From assembly GCF_023101085.1 (NCBI RefSeq), contig NZ_CP064703.1, positions 8,344,501-8,408,500 of the forward strand: a stretch of DNA of 64,000 nt, written 5' to 3'. The position numbers and the translations under genes are program-made. Shown here piece after piece: positions 17,785 to 24,822 of the stretch. The stretch is from Bradyrhizobium sp. 170 (GTDB lineage Bacteria; Pseudomonadota; Alphaproteobacteria; Rhizobiales; Xanthobacteraceae). Each line of letters starts with the position of its first letter. The first letter of the stretch is position 1. A model generated the notes under the pieces. That model was given only the letters and a program-made list of their open reading frames with translations, was not told the origin of the DNA and made no database searches.

Positions 17785-18462
17785 CTAGTTGGTCTTCTTC
17801 GCCTTGCGCGCGTCGGCAATCACCATCTCGAATTCCGCCATGGTCAGGATTCCCGGCACGCGGAACTTGCCGACGATGAAGGACGGCGTGCCCTTGAATC
17901 CAAAGGCCACCGCCTGATCGTGGTTGCGGGTGAGGATGGCATCGATCGCCTTGGCGTTGGCCGTGGCGTCGCGGTTGAGGCGGTCCATGTCGATGCCGGC
18001 GCCGGCCAGCAATTCGCGAATGCGCGGTTCGGTCAATTTCGAACTGACGCCGATCATCGCCTCATGCGCGGCCATGTACTTGCCCTGATACTTCGCCGCC
18101 AGCGCCATCCGCGCCCCGAATTTCGAGACCTCGCCCAGGATCGGCCAGTCTTTCAGCACCAGGCGAACCTTGCCGTCGTCCTGCACCACTTGGCTGATCT
18201 CGGGCGCGATCTTGCGGCAATACGGGCAGTTGTAGTCGAACCATTCGACGATGTTGATGTCGCCGTCGGGATTGCCGGTGGAGGGCACATCAGGGTCGCG
18301 CAGCACCAGCGCCTCGGTCAGCACGTCGTCGCTTCGTTGCGCGAACGCCGGTCGCTGTGCCGCGCCGGCGCCGAGCAGCGCGGCACCGCCGCCAAGCAGG
18401 CCGAGCGCCGTGCGCCGTGTGCATCCCGGGCCGGTCCCGGCCGGATTGTTCGATCGCATCAT
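17785..18462 (-). CDS. DsbA-family thiol-disulfide oxidoreductase
   Basis: 225 residues. The N-terminus has CTRRTALGLLGGGAALL, a Tat-like signal, with cleavage near AFAQ. The thioredoxin-fold active site is CPYC at residues 79-82 (FDYNCPYCRK). Helical insert and GFKGTPSFIVG (cis-Pro) follow. It should act on periplasmic thiols. It is 30 bases downstream of the TauE-like permease on the same strand. A link with the DsbB gene at 23.3 kb is possible but not shown by position. Confidence 0.9.
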   Translation of the reverse strand: MMRSNNPAGTGPGCTRRTALGLLGGGAALLGAGAAQRPAFAQRSDDVLTEALVLRDPDVPSTGNPDGDINIVEWFDYNCPYCRKIAPEISQVVQDDGKVRLVLKDWPILGEVSKFGARMALAAKYQGKYMAAHEAMIGVSSKLTEPRIRELLAGAGIDMDRLNRDATANAKAIDAILTRNHDQAVAFGFKGTPSFIVGKFRVPGILTMAEFEMVIADARKAKKTN

Positions 18463-18492
18463 GTGGGTCTCGCGAAGGGCTGCATCCCCTGT

Positions 18493-19350
18493 CTACGCCG
18501 GAGATGGGGATATGTTACGCGCCAGCATATAGAGCGCCACCGCAATAATGACCACGGCGAACACGATATTGAGCGCACCGCGGCGCTCGGCGAGGTGCCG
18601 TGCCGAACGCGTGCCGGCCAATCCGCCGGCGATGCCGCCCGCCACGAACAGCCCGGCCAATGCCCACGACACCAGCCCGGACCAGGCATAGCTGGCGGCC
18701 GTGGTCATGCCGAACGCGGTGACCGCGACCAGCGACGAGGAGACCGCGTTCATGATCGGCATGCCGGTTGCCAGCATCAGGGCCGGCACGATCAGGAAGC
18801 CGCCGCCGATGCCGAAGAATCCCGATATCGTCCCGGTCGCCAGACCAAGACTGACGATGGCCGGCATGTTCGACATCGAGACCTTGACGTCAGGCAGGCC
18901 GATGCGCGAACGCGTCTTCAGCATCAACAGCGCGATGACGATCATCACCAGTGCGAACAGCGCCAGCAGTTTTTGGCCGTCGACCATCTTGCCGAGGATC
19001 GAACCGCCGAAGGCGCCGGCCATCCCGGCTGCGGCGAAGATCAGCGCGCAGGACCAGATCACGGTGCCGCCGCGCGCATGGTTGGACAGGTTGATCGCGG
19101 CGTTCGCAGCCACCGCGATCGCGCTGGTGCCGATCGCGACATGGGGCTCCGCCACGTCGACCACATAGACCATCAGCGGTACCGCGAGGATCGAGCCGCC
19201 GCCGCCGACAAGGCCGAGCGAGAACCCGACCAGCATCCCCGACGCCAGTCCCAGCACGCCTTGCGCGGTGGAGATGATCAAATTGAAAGACTCAGTTGCA
19301 CGGCGGGACCATAGAAGGAATTTCTCCGGATCGCCATGGCTGCAGCACAA
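18493..19350 (-). CDS. TauE/SafE-family sulfite exporter-like permease
   Basis: About 285 residues with some eight hydrophobic segments and the family motif GLVGGGGSILAVPLMVY, followed by later GFFGIGGGFLIVPALML. The duplicated GxGGG motifs are characteristic of TauE/SafE permeases, which move sulfite or organosulfonates. The start is unclear: TTG 19350 or TTG 19281 (MIISTAQGVLGL); I give the longer form. Followed by the DsbA-like gene, which suggests a common transcript. Confidence 0.85.
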   Translation of the reverse strand: MCCSHGDPEKFLLWSRRATESFNLIISTAQGVLGLASGMLVGFSLGLVGGGGSILAVPLMVYVVDVAEPHVAIGTSAIAVAANAAINLSNHARGGTVIWSCALIFAAAGMAGAFGGSILGKMVDGQKLLALFALVMIVIALLMLKTRSRIGLPDVKVSMSNMPAIVSLGLATGTISGFFGIGGGFLIVPALMLATGMPIMNAVSSSLVAVTAFGMTTAASYAWSGLVSWALAGLFVAGGIAGGLAGTRSARHLAERRGALNIVFAVVIIAVALYMLARNISPSPA

Positions 19351-19377
19351 AGCTGCACTGCAACAGAGATCAGCGCA

Positions 19378-19866
19378 TCAGGCCGATGCCCGCGCACTCC
19401 CCTGCGACGCCGCACCTTCACGGGCCGGCAGCGCCATTAGCGTGCCGCTCATGGTCGCGATCAGTGTCTCATTGCCGTCTTGCTCGGCATAGGCCCTGCC
19501 CTCGCACACCGTCAGCGTGCGGCCGGGCTTGACGACGGTGGCGCGGAACGCGAAGCGCTCGCCGCGTGCGGGCGCGAGCAGGTTGGTCTTGAATTCCACG
19601 GTGAGAATCCCGGTTGCCGCCGGCATCAGCGTGAAGGCCGCGATGCCGCAGGCGTTATCGAGCCCTGCGGTGATGATCCCGGCATGGATGAAGCCATGCT
19701 GCTGGGTGAGGTCGACCCGATAGTCCATCTTGAGATCGACCTCGCCCGGCTCCAGCCGCGCGATCGAAATGCCGAGCGTCTTCATCGCCCGCTGCTGCTC
19801 GAACGTGGCGATTGCGATCGCGCGGTAATCCGGATTCTTCGGCTCGAAGCGCGACACGCGGTTCAT
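19378..19866 (-). CDS. PaaI-type hotdog thioesterase
   Basis: 162 residues with the hotdog core: QQHGFIHAGIITAGLDNACG (catalytic HGG-like region with Asp) and GILTVEFKTNLLAPA. It should hydrolyse acyl-CoA esters. It overlaps the upstream thioesterase by ATGA (19863-19866), so translation is coupled. Transcription runs from the divergent region with the TetR gene. Confidence 0.88.
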   Translation of the reverse strand: MNRVSRFEPKNPDYRAIAIATFEQQRAMKTLGISIARLEPGEVDLKMDYRVDLTQQHGFIHAGIITAGLDNACGIAAFTLMPAATGILTVEFKTNLLAPARGERFAFRATVVKPGRTLTVCEGRAYAEQDGNETLIATMSGTLMALPAREGAASQGSARASA

Positions 19867-20288
19867 GCCATCGCCGGTTCGAGATGCTTTTCAGCCGCGT
19901 CACGGATCGCGGGCGCGAACGGCGCGGACTTCCGCGCCTGCCGGTCCATGTGCACGCCGACGAATTCGCAAGTCGCGGCAATCTCGTCGGTTTCGGCGTT
20001 GCGCATCTCGTGCATGAAGCGGATCGACTTGTCGCGGATTTCCACGAGCCGGCTCCTGACCTCGACGATGTCGCCGGCCAGCAGCTCGCGCTTGTAGGTG
20101 ATGTTCTGCTGCACGGCGGCCATGCCGCGGCCGGACTCGCGCAAGTATGACGGCGTCAGCCCCAGCCTTGCGAACAGATTCCAGTTCGCCTCGTCGAACT
20201 TGCCGACATACCACATGATGTTCATGTGCCCGACATGATCGCATTGCCAAGGATAGACCGTGCCGCGATAGGTCGCGTCCGTCTCCAT
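19863..20288 (-). CDS. 4-hydroxybenzoyl-CoA-type acyl-CoA thioesterase
   Basis: 141 residues, hotdog fold. The N-terminal motif YPWQCDHVGHMNIMWYVGKFDEA carries the catalytic Asp. Family members cleave aromatic or fatty acyl-CoA. Operon leader of the thioesterase pair. It is divergent from the TetR gene, and the promoter region holds two TGATACGG-type palindromes. Confidence 0.88.
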   Translation of the reverse strand: METDATYRGTVYPWQCDHVGHMNIMWYVGKFDEANWNLFARLGLTPSYLRESGRGMAAVQQNITYKRELLAGDIVEVRSRLVEIRDKSIRFMHEMRNAETDEIAATCEFVGVHMDRQARKSAPFAPAIRDAAEKHLEPAMA

Positions 20289-20312
20289 CGTTTGCTCCCG
20301 CTTTTTTAGTTC

Positions 20313-20330
20313 TGATACGGTAGCGTATCA
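20313..20330. promoter_or_regulatory. TetR operator candidate 1
   Basis: TGATACG-GTAG-CGTATCA is a perfect inverted repeat 25 bases upstream of the thioesterase start. It shares the half-site TGATACGG with the second palindrome 35 bases away. Both lie between the TetR gene and the thioesterase operon. Confidence 0.7.
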
Positions 20331-20349
20331 GGCCATATTCGGGCTAGCA

Positions 20350-20363
20350 ATACGGCACCGTAT
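20350..20363. promoter_or_regulatory. TetR operator candidate 2
   Basis: ATACGG-CA-CCGTAT is a perfect inverted repeat, extended on the right to CCGTATCA, the same half-site as in operator 1. It lies 23 bases before the TetR start codon, a place fit for autorepression. Confidence 0.65.
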
Positions 20364-20385
20364 CAAGAATCGGTGAGACCGGACC

Positions 20386-20979
20386 ATGAGCGATCCCCAG
20401 AGCGACGCCAAGGCAGACACGCGAATCGGCGAGGGGCGGAGCGAGAGCTGGATCGAAGCCGGCTTTGAGGAAATCGCCAGGTCCGGCGTCGGGGGAGTGC
20501 GGGTGGAGGTGCTGGCAAAAAACCTCGGCGTGACCAAAGGCGGCTTCTACCGCCGTTTTCGCGACCGTGCGGCCCTGCTCGAGGCCATGCTGCAACGCTG
20601 GAGCGCGGGGCGCATCGCCGCGATCGTAAAGCATACCAGCCTCGACGGCGCCACGGCGCGCGAGCGGCTGAAGGCGCTGATCGCGCTCTACTCCGAACGG
20701 ATGAATACCGAAGGCATGGCGGTTGAGCTCGCGATCCGGCAATGGGCCCGCTCCGACGAGCTCGCGGCCAACGCGGTGGCGAGCGTCGATGCGGCGCGGC
20801 TGAAGAATGTCGGGCATCTCTACCGCGCGACCGGCTTGCCTCCGGAGGAAGCCGATGCGCAGGCGTTCCTGTTCTACTGCTTCGTGTTCGGCCAGAGCCT
20901 GTTGTTTCTCGAACGGGGCCCGCGCAAGCGCGCGCAACTGGTGGCGAAATCGGCCGAAACATTGCTTCGCGAATTGTAG
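20386..20979 (+). CDS. TetR-family repressor
   Basis: 197 residues. N-terminal HTH: GFEEIARSGVGGVRVEVLAKNLGVTKGGFYRRFRDR, matching the TetR consensus, then a helical ligand-binding domain. It is divergent from the acyl-CoA thioesterase pair, so an acyl-CoA or aromatic acid is a plausible inducer (inference). The gap holds two palindromes that it very probably binds. Confidence 0.92.
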   Translation: MSDPQSDAKADTRIGEGRSESWIEAGFEEIARSGVGGVRVEVLAKNLGVTKGGFYRRFRDRAALLEAMLQRWSAGRIAAIVKHTSLDGATARERLKALIALYSERMNTEGMAVELAIRQWARSDELAANAVASVDAARLKNVGHLYRATGLPPEEADAQAFLFYCFVFGQSLLFLERGPRKRAQLVAKSAETLLREL

Positions 20980-21005
20980 GCGCGGCCGAAGCATCCGGCC
21001 GCGCC
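20979..21005. terminator. GC-rich hairpin between convergent genes
   Basis: GGCGCGGCCG and CGGCCGCGCC form a 10-base perfect stem around AAGCATC. It starts at the last base of the TetR stop codon. There is no T-run on either side, so termination is likely but not certain. Confidence 0.5.
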
Positions 21006-21020
21006 CTCGTCGGTTGCTGC

Positions 21021-21527
21021 TCAGGCTGCGCCCTTCAGCTTCTTGGTGCATTCGCTGTAATAGCCGCCGCCCTTCTGGATCCACTTCATGCCGCCATTGG
21101 CGTTGGTGGCCTTGTTGGCGTTGTACTGATCCACGCAGGTGTGCATGCGGGCCTTGCCGGCGGTCTCCTTGGAGTATTTGGGATCGACGGCGTTCGGATA
21201 GACCGCAGGGCCTGACGGTGCGGCCGGCGCCGCAGCCTCCTTGGCTTCCTTCTTTGATTCCTTCTTGGCTTCCTTGGGCGCGGCAGCCGGAGCCGCAGCG
21301 GGTGCAGCCGCCGGAGCGGCGGCGGCAGCCGGCGCAGCGTCGGCGCCGCATTGGGCTTTCCGGAAGTCGTTCCACTTCTGGCCGCCCAGCGTGCCGGCGG
21401 TTTTCGCAGCCTGGTATTTGGCGCTGCATTCCTGCGCGGTCAGCGCCTGCGCCGGCGACGTCGTCATCGCAAACGCAGCCAAACCCGACACCGCAATCGC
21501 ACCCAGTATTTTTGCTTGAATAGTCAT
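21021..21527 (-). CDS. Secreted protein with Ala/Pro/Lys-rich linker
   Basis: 168 residues from the ATG at 21527, with AAGGAG ahead. The frame stays open far upstream but nothing there looks coding. Signal peptide ends near PAQALTA. Two short Cys-containing blocks (ECSAKYQAAKTAGTLGGQKWNDFRKAQC and a C-terminal CVDQYNANKATNANGGMKW ... YYSEC) flank a linker of AAP repeats and KEAKKESKKEAKE. The two blocks look like repeats of one unit. Function unknown. Confidence 0.75.
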   Translation of the reverse strand: MTIQAKILGAIAVSGLAAFAMTTSPAQALTAQECSAKYQAAKTAGTLGGQKWNDFRKAQCGADAAPAAAAAPAAAPAAAPAAAPKEAKKESKKEAKEAAAPAAPSGPAVYPNAVDPKYSKETAGKARMHTCVDQYNANKATNANGGMKWIQKGGGYYSECTKKLKGAA

Positions 21528-21704
21528 CCCTGGTCTCCTTGGAGAAGTCATCTGCGGGCGCCATCCTAGCGCAACCACAGCTTGCGACAACGCGCAGATC
21601 GACCCTCCGGTAAAAAATTTTGTGTCAGCCAGTTCAACTTCATTCACCTGTGGTTCAGCATGGCAACGCAACGGTTGCGTCCTTGTTTCAATCCGAGGTG
21701 CCCC

Positions 21705-21968
21705 ATGACGAAAATATCCTCCCTCGCCACTGCAACCGCCGTTTCCCTTCTGCTCATGGGCTCCGCCTTCGCGCAAACCACGGCGCCGGCCAAGACCGAA
21801 ACGACCAAGACCGAAACCAAGGCATCGGCGGAAAAGAAGGCCGAGAAGCCGCGCACCGCCGCCTCGCTCGAATGTTCGAAGGAAGCCGATGCCAAGGGGC
21901 TTCACGGCAAGGAGCGCAAGAAATTCCGCTCCGCGTGCAAGAAGGCCGCCGCCGAAAAGGCGAAGTAA
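21705..21968 (+). CDS. PsiF-repeat secreted protein
   Basis: 87 residues from the ATG at 21705 (GAGGTG ahead). Signal peptide ends near SAFAQ, then a KTETTKTETKASAEKKAEK linker and one PsiF-type repeat: CSKEADAKGLHGKERKKF, then C. PsiF of Escherichia coli is phosphate-starvation induced; its role is unknown. No PHO-box-like sequence was recognised upstream. Confidence 0.78.
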   Translation: MTKISSLATATAVSLLLMGSAFAQTTAPAKTETTKTETKASAEKKAEKPRTAASLECSKEADAKGLHGKERKKFRSACKKAAAEKAK

Positions 21969-22110
21969 CCGCCCCGCCCTCCTGCGCGAGGGCCATATCG
22001 GGACCTTCCGCATTTTTGATGACGCCGGCGGGCCATCGCCGGCGCCGCCGCGCATTGCTGCAATCGCGTGACGCATTTGTACCTCGATGACGGATTTGCC
22101 ATAACGCGGC

Positions 22111-23196
22111 GTGAGCCTGATCCCCGCATCGATATCCTCCGCCATTGCCGACCGCGCCAAAATTTTCGGCACGCTCGAGACGCTCGTCATCGGCGCCGCC
22201 GGTGGCCTGCTGTTTCTGTGGATTAACCTGCCGGGCGGGCTGATCTCCGGCGCGATGGTCGCCGTCGGCATCGCCGCGCTGGCGGGGCGGCCGGTCACCA
22301 TGCCGCCGATTCTGACGCAGACCGTGCTGGTGCTGCTCGGCATCACGCTGGGCTCGCTGGTGTCGCGGCAACTGATCCAGCACATGAGCGCCTATCCCTT
22401 GACCATCGGCCTCCTGGCGCTCGCGACCTTCTGCTCGACCTTCGGCTCGAGTTTTTATCTGCAGCGCTTCCACGGCTGGGACCAGACCTCGGCGCTGCTG
22501 GCCGGAAGCCCCGGCGCGCTGTCGCAGATCACCATGCTCGCCGCCGAGAAGGGCGCCGATGTCGCCGCGATCGCCGTGGTGCAGACGATGCGCGTGATCA
22601 TCCTGACCGCCGCGCTGCCGCTGCTGCTGGCGCTGACCGGCATTGCGTCGACGGCGCCGGTGGAGGTGGCCAGTCTGATCGCCTCGCCGCTCGAACTCGC
22701 CGTGCTGGCCGCCGCGGCCGTCGCCGTCGCGCTGCTGCTGCGGCTCGCCAAATTTCCGGCAAGCTGGATGTTCGGCGCGATGATCGCATCCAGCGTGCTG
22801 CACGGCACCGCCCTGATCGAGGGCGGCCTGCCGCCCTGGATGCGCGGCGTGGCGCTGGTCGGAATCGGTGCGGTGATCGGGACGCGGTTTGCGCGGATCA
22901 GCAAGTCGACGCTCGTCAGCCATATCAATGCCGGGCTGGGCTCGTTTGCGGTGGCCATCGCCATATCCGCCATCTTCGTCACGGTGATCATGCTGTCGAC
23001 CGACGTGCGCTTCGCCGACGTCGTCGTGGCGTTCGCGCCTGGCGCGATGGACGCCATGCTGGCGCTGGCGCTCACGCTGCATATCGATCCGATTTTCGTC
23101 GGCGCCCATCATCTGTCGCGCTTCGTGTTCGTCTCGATCACGACGCCGGGGATCGTGCATCTGTTCGGGCGGCCGCAGGAGGACGTGGACGATTAG
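22111..23196 (+). CDS. AbrB-family (COG3180) integral membrane protein
   Basis: 361 residues with about ten hydrophobic helices arranged as two similar halves (LETLVIGAAGGLLFLWINLPGGLISGAMVA and the later FPASWMFGAMIASSVLHG). This fits the AbrB duplication family, once misnamed ammonia monooxygenase. Substrate unknown. Starts with GTG 22111. Followed by a long inverted repeat. Confidence 0.82.
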   Translation: MSLIPASISSAIADRAKIFGTLETLVIGAAGGLLFLWINLPGGLISGAMVAVGIAALAGRPVTMPPILTQTVLVLLGITLGSLVSRQLIQHMSAYPLTIGLLALATFCSTFGSSFYLQRFHGWDQTSALLAGSPGALSQITMLAAEKGADVAAIAVVQTMRVIILTAALPLLLALTGIASTAPVEVASLIASPLELAVLAAAAVAVALLLRLAKFPASWMFGAMIASSVLHGTALIEGGLPPWMRGVALVGIGAVIGTRFARISKSTLVSHINAGLGSFAVAIAISAIFVTVIMLSTDVRFADVVVAFAPGAMDAMLALALTLHIDPIFVGAHHLSRFVFVSITTPGIVHLFGRPQEDVDD

Positions 23197-23221
23197 GGTA
23201 GTCTCGTCATTGCGGGCGGAT

Positions 23222-23311
23222 CGTAGGATGGGTGGAGCGAAGCGAAACCCATCGCGGTCACCGCAGTCATGGCTGAGATGATGGGTATCGCTTCGCTCCA
23301 CCCATCCTACG
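23222..23311. repeat. Long inverted repeat (REP/BIME-like)
   Basis: The left arm CGTAGGATGGGTGGAGCGAA, then GCGAAACCCATC, is matched by GATGGGTATCGCTTCGC, then TCCACCCATCCTACG. The arms are about 32 bases, nearly perfect, with a loop of about 26 bases. It lies between convergent genes. I know this GGATGGGTGGAGCGAAGCGAAACCCATC motif as a dispersed repeat in many bacteria, including Bradyrhizobium. Confidence 0.8.
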
Positions 23312-23321
23312 GCCCAACGGT

Positions 23322-23861
23322 CTACGTGGTCCGCTTCGCCGAGACGATGCCCCACACGGCCATCATCGCCATTGCCAGCGAGATCAGCACGTTGTAGCCG
23401 GCGAGCGAGAGGCCGAGGAAGCGCCACTGCACCTCGTCGCAGCGGATTACTTTGACGGTGTCGAGCCGCTGCAAAAGCGTGCCGGCGCTGCCGAGATCGG
23501 AGACCGGGCCGGAGCAATCGGTCGGGCCCTGCCAGAACTGCCACTCGACGCCGGCGTGATAGCCACCGAGCCAGGCATTGGCGAGGGCCGCGAGCAGAAG
23601 CACCGCAAACCCGGCCAGCACTACCTGCCGCGGCGCCCCGCGCGAGGCGGCAAACGCCACCACGAGGGCGAGCGGCAGGGCCAGATAATAGGCGTAGCGC
23701 TGTTCGAGGCAGAGCGGACAGGGGCGGATATCCAGCACGAGCTCGAAGAACCAGGCGCCCGCCAGCGTCGCCGCGGCTGTGGCCGCAATCGCCAGAGCCG
23801 CGACGGCCGCCGGATCGGCGGCATGGCGCACGGGCCGGGAATGGGCGGCTTCAGATGTCAC
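23322..23861 (-). CDS. dsbB: Disulfide bond formation protein DsbB
   Basis: 179 residues from GTG 23861, which has GGAG eight bases ahead; GTG 23879 is an alternative. Four hydrophobic helices. The quinone-side motif PCPLCLEQRYAYY with CxxC follows helix 1 and 2, and the second periplasmic pair is in TDCSGPVSDLG and VIRCDEVQW. It should pass electrons from DsbA-type proteins to quinone in the inner membrane. A DsbA-like gene is at 17.8 kb. Confidence 0.92.
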   Translation of the reverse strand: MTSEAAHSRPVRHAADPAAVAALAIAATAAATLAGAWFFELVLDIRPCPLCLEQRYAYYLALPLALVVAFAASRGAPRQVVLAGFAVLLLAALANAWLGGYHAGVEWQFWQGPTDCSGPVSDLGSAGTLLQRLDTVKVIRCDEVQWRFLGLSLAGYNVLISLAMAMMAVWGIVSAKRTT

Positions 23862-24030
23862 GGACGTTCTCCGGAGCACAATTCATGCTCAAACAGGCAA
23901 TAGCGTCGTATCCCGCCTCCGCCCGGGTGTCGAGCCACGCCACAATCACATCCGCGCGGGTTGACCCGCGCAGGCCGCCCGCTATATTCCGCCCGCTTCG
24001 CCGCACCGGGCCTCCGCCCAGCGACCGAAG

Positions 24031-24115
24031 GCCCCTGTGGCGGAACTGGTAGACGCGCTCGACTCAAAATCGAGTTCCGCAAGGAGTGCTGGTTCGATTC
24101 CGGCCAGGGGCACCA
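24031..24115 (+). tRNA. tRNA-Leu(CAA)
   Basis: The acceptor arms GCCCCTG and CAGGGGC pair, discriminator A and encoded CCA follow (24112-24115). The D arm has the GGCGGAACTGGTAGACGC layout, the anticodon arm is CTCGA-CTCAAAA-TCGAG with anticodon CAA, the variable arm is long as in class II tRNAs, and the T loop is GGTTCGATTCC. All point to leucine, UUG codon. A second, decayed copy of its 3' half is at 24710-24753. Confidence 0.95.
24071..24115 (+). repeat. attL-like direct repeat (3' half of tRNA-Leu)
   Basis: This 45-base stretch of the tRNA, from the 3' side of the anticodon stem to CCA, recurs with substitutions at 24710-24753. The T-arm and acceptor part (CTGGTTCGATTCCGGCCAG) is identical in both. 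Such a pair is the usual mark of integration at a tRNA gene. Confidence 0.55.
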
Positions 24116-24155
24116 ACACCTGTCAAAATCCCTCAGCATTTGCTACGTTGTGCAC

Positions 24156-24371
24156 ATGGCAAATCAGACGAAATCGATCGGCCGCCGCACCACCATGGTG
24201 CCTGTTACTACGATGGAAGAGATCCCGGTGCTGTCCGAGCGGGAGCGCGGCGAAATGACGACCTCGCTCAAGGAAGCGGAGGCGCGCATCAATGCCGGCA
24301 AGGCCGTCGATTACGAGCCAAAGGCCTTCAAGGACCGATTGATCGCCATCTACCGGCGCGGCAAGCGTTAA
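24156..24371 (+). CDS. Putative type II antitoxin
   Basis: 71 residues from the ATG at 24156, 40 bases after the tRNA. The sequence has LSERERGEMTTSLKEAEARINAGKAVDYEPKAFKDRLI, which looks like the ParD/addiction-module type with an extended C-terminal toxin-binding tail (charged, ending YRRGKR). The next gene, six bases further on, encodes a ParE/RelE-like toxin, which supports the call. The toxin is frameshifted, so this antitoxin may have no active partner. Confidence 0.6.
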   Translation: MANQTKSIGRRTTMVPVTTMEEIPVLSERERGEMTTSLKEAEARINAGKAVDYEPKAFKDRLIAIYRRGKR

Positions 24372-24377
24372 CGCCAT

Positions 24378-24702
24378 ATGACTTACCGCGTGCGGATCGA
24401 TCCGGTTGCGCTTGGCCAGATCGAACAATTCGCCACATGGCTCTCGGACTATAGCGAAGACTTCGCCATCGAGCAGATCGAGCGCCTTGACGGAAATCTT
24501 GCGTCTAAATCTCGGCGAAGCCCCGCTCACCTGGGGCTACTTCCCACTTACCGGCGCGCCCTATCGCGCGTACCTCTTTCGCGTCGGCCGCAGAACCCAA
24601 TGCTGGATCGTATACACCGTTGATGAGGACGCCCGCATCGTCGACATCCTGCTGTTCTGGAGTGCCAGTCGCAATCCAGAGCGTTTGGACCTGCACCGAT
24701 AA
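24378..24702 (+). pseudogene. ParE/RelE-type toxin, frameshifted
   Basis: The frame starting at ATG 24378 reads MTYRVRIDPVALGQIEQF and then EDFAIEQIERLDGNLA, typical of the ParE/RelE N-terminus. Around 24495-24520 the coding signal jumps to the next frame: LGEAPLTWGYFPLTGAPYR, then AYLFRVGRRTQCWIVYTVDED and a VDILLFWSASRN ending, the ParE C-terminus. The rebuilt protein would have about 108 residues, the normal size. The shift could be real decay or a sequencing error. The upstream gene is the likely antitoxin. Confidence 0.7.
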
Positions 24703-24709
24703 ACCCGCT

Positions 24710-24753
24710 CGAATTAAGCAGGAAGCGCTGGTTCGATTCCGGCCAGGGCACCA
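24710..24753 (+). repeat. attR-like decayed copy of the tRNA-Leu 3' half
   Basis: CGAATTAAGCAGGAAGCG is followed by CTGGTTCGATTCCGGCCAGG and GCACCA. Compared with 24071-24115 the T arm is identical, the acceptor 3' strand has lost one G, and the 5' part has changed. There is no matching 5' half or anticodon stem, so it is not a second tRNA gene. Confidence 0.6.
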
Positions 24754-24822
24754 CGAATTCTGTGCAGCGCCGGCCAATCGCGCGGCCGGGCTGCTACGCC
24801 CGGCACATCCAAAACCCCGCTC

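Noticed and set aside
17920..19314. 464-codon plus-strand frame over the DsbA-like and TauE-like genes
   Set aside because: Shadow frame with low-complexity Arg/His/Asp content; the minus strand has real genes.
21528..22385. Long upstream extension of the secreted protein at 21021
   Set aside because: A ribosome site and signal peptide place the start at 21527. The extension runs antisense through the PsiF-like and AbrB genes.
21754..23544. 596-codon antisense frame over the AbrB gene
   Set aside because: Very rich in Arg, His and Asp-Gly runs, typical of GC-rich shadow frames; the plus strand encodes a clear membrane protein.
24710..24753. Possible second tRNA-Leu gene
   Set aside because: Only the 3' half is present; there is no 5' acceptor strand, D arm or anticodon stem upstream, and protein-coding sequence runs up to it.
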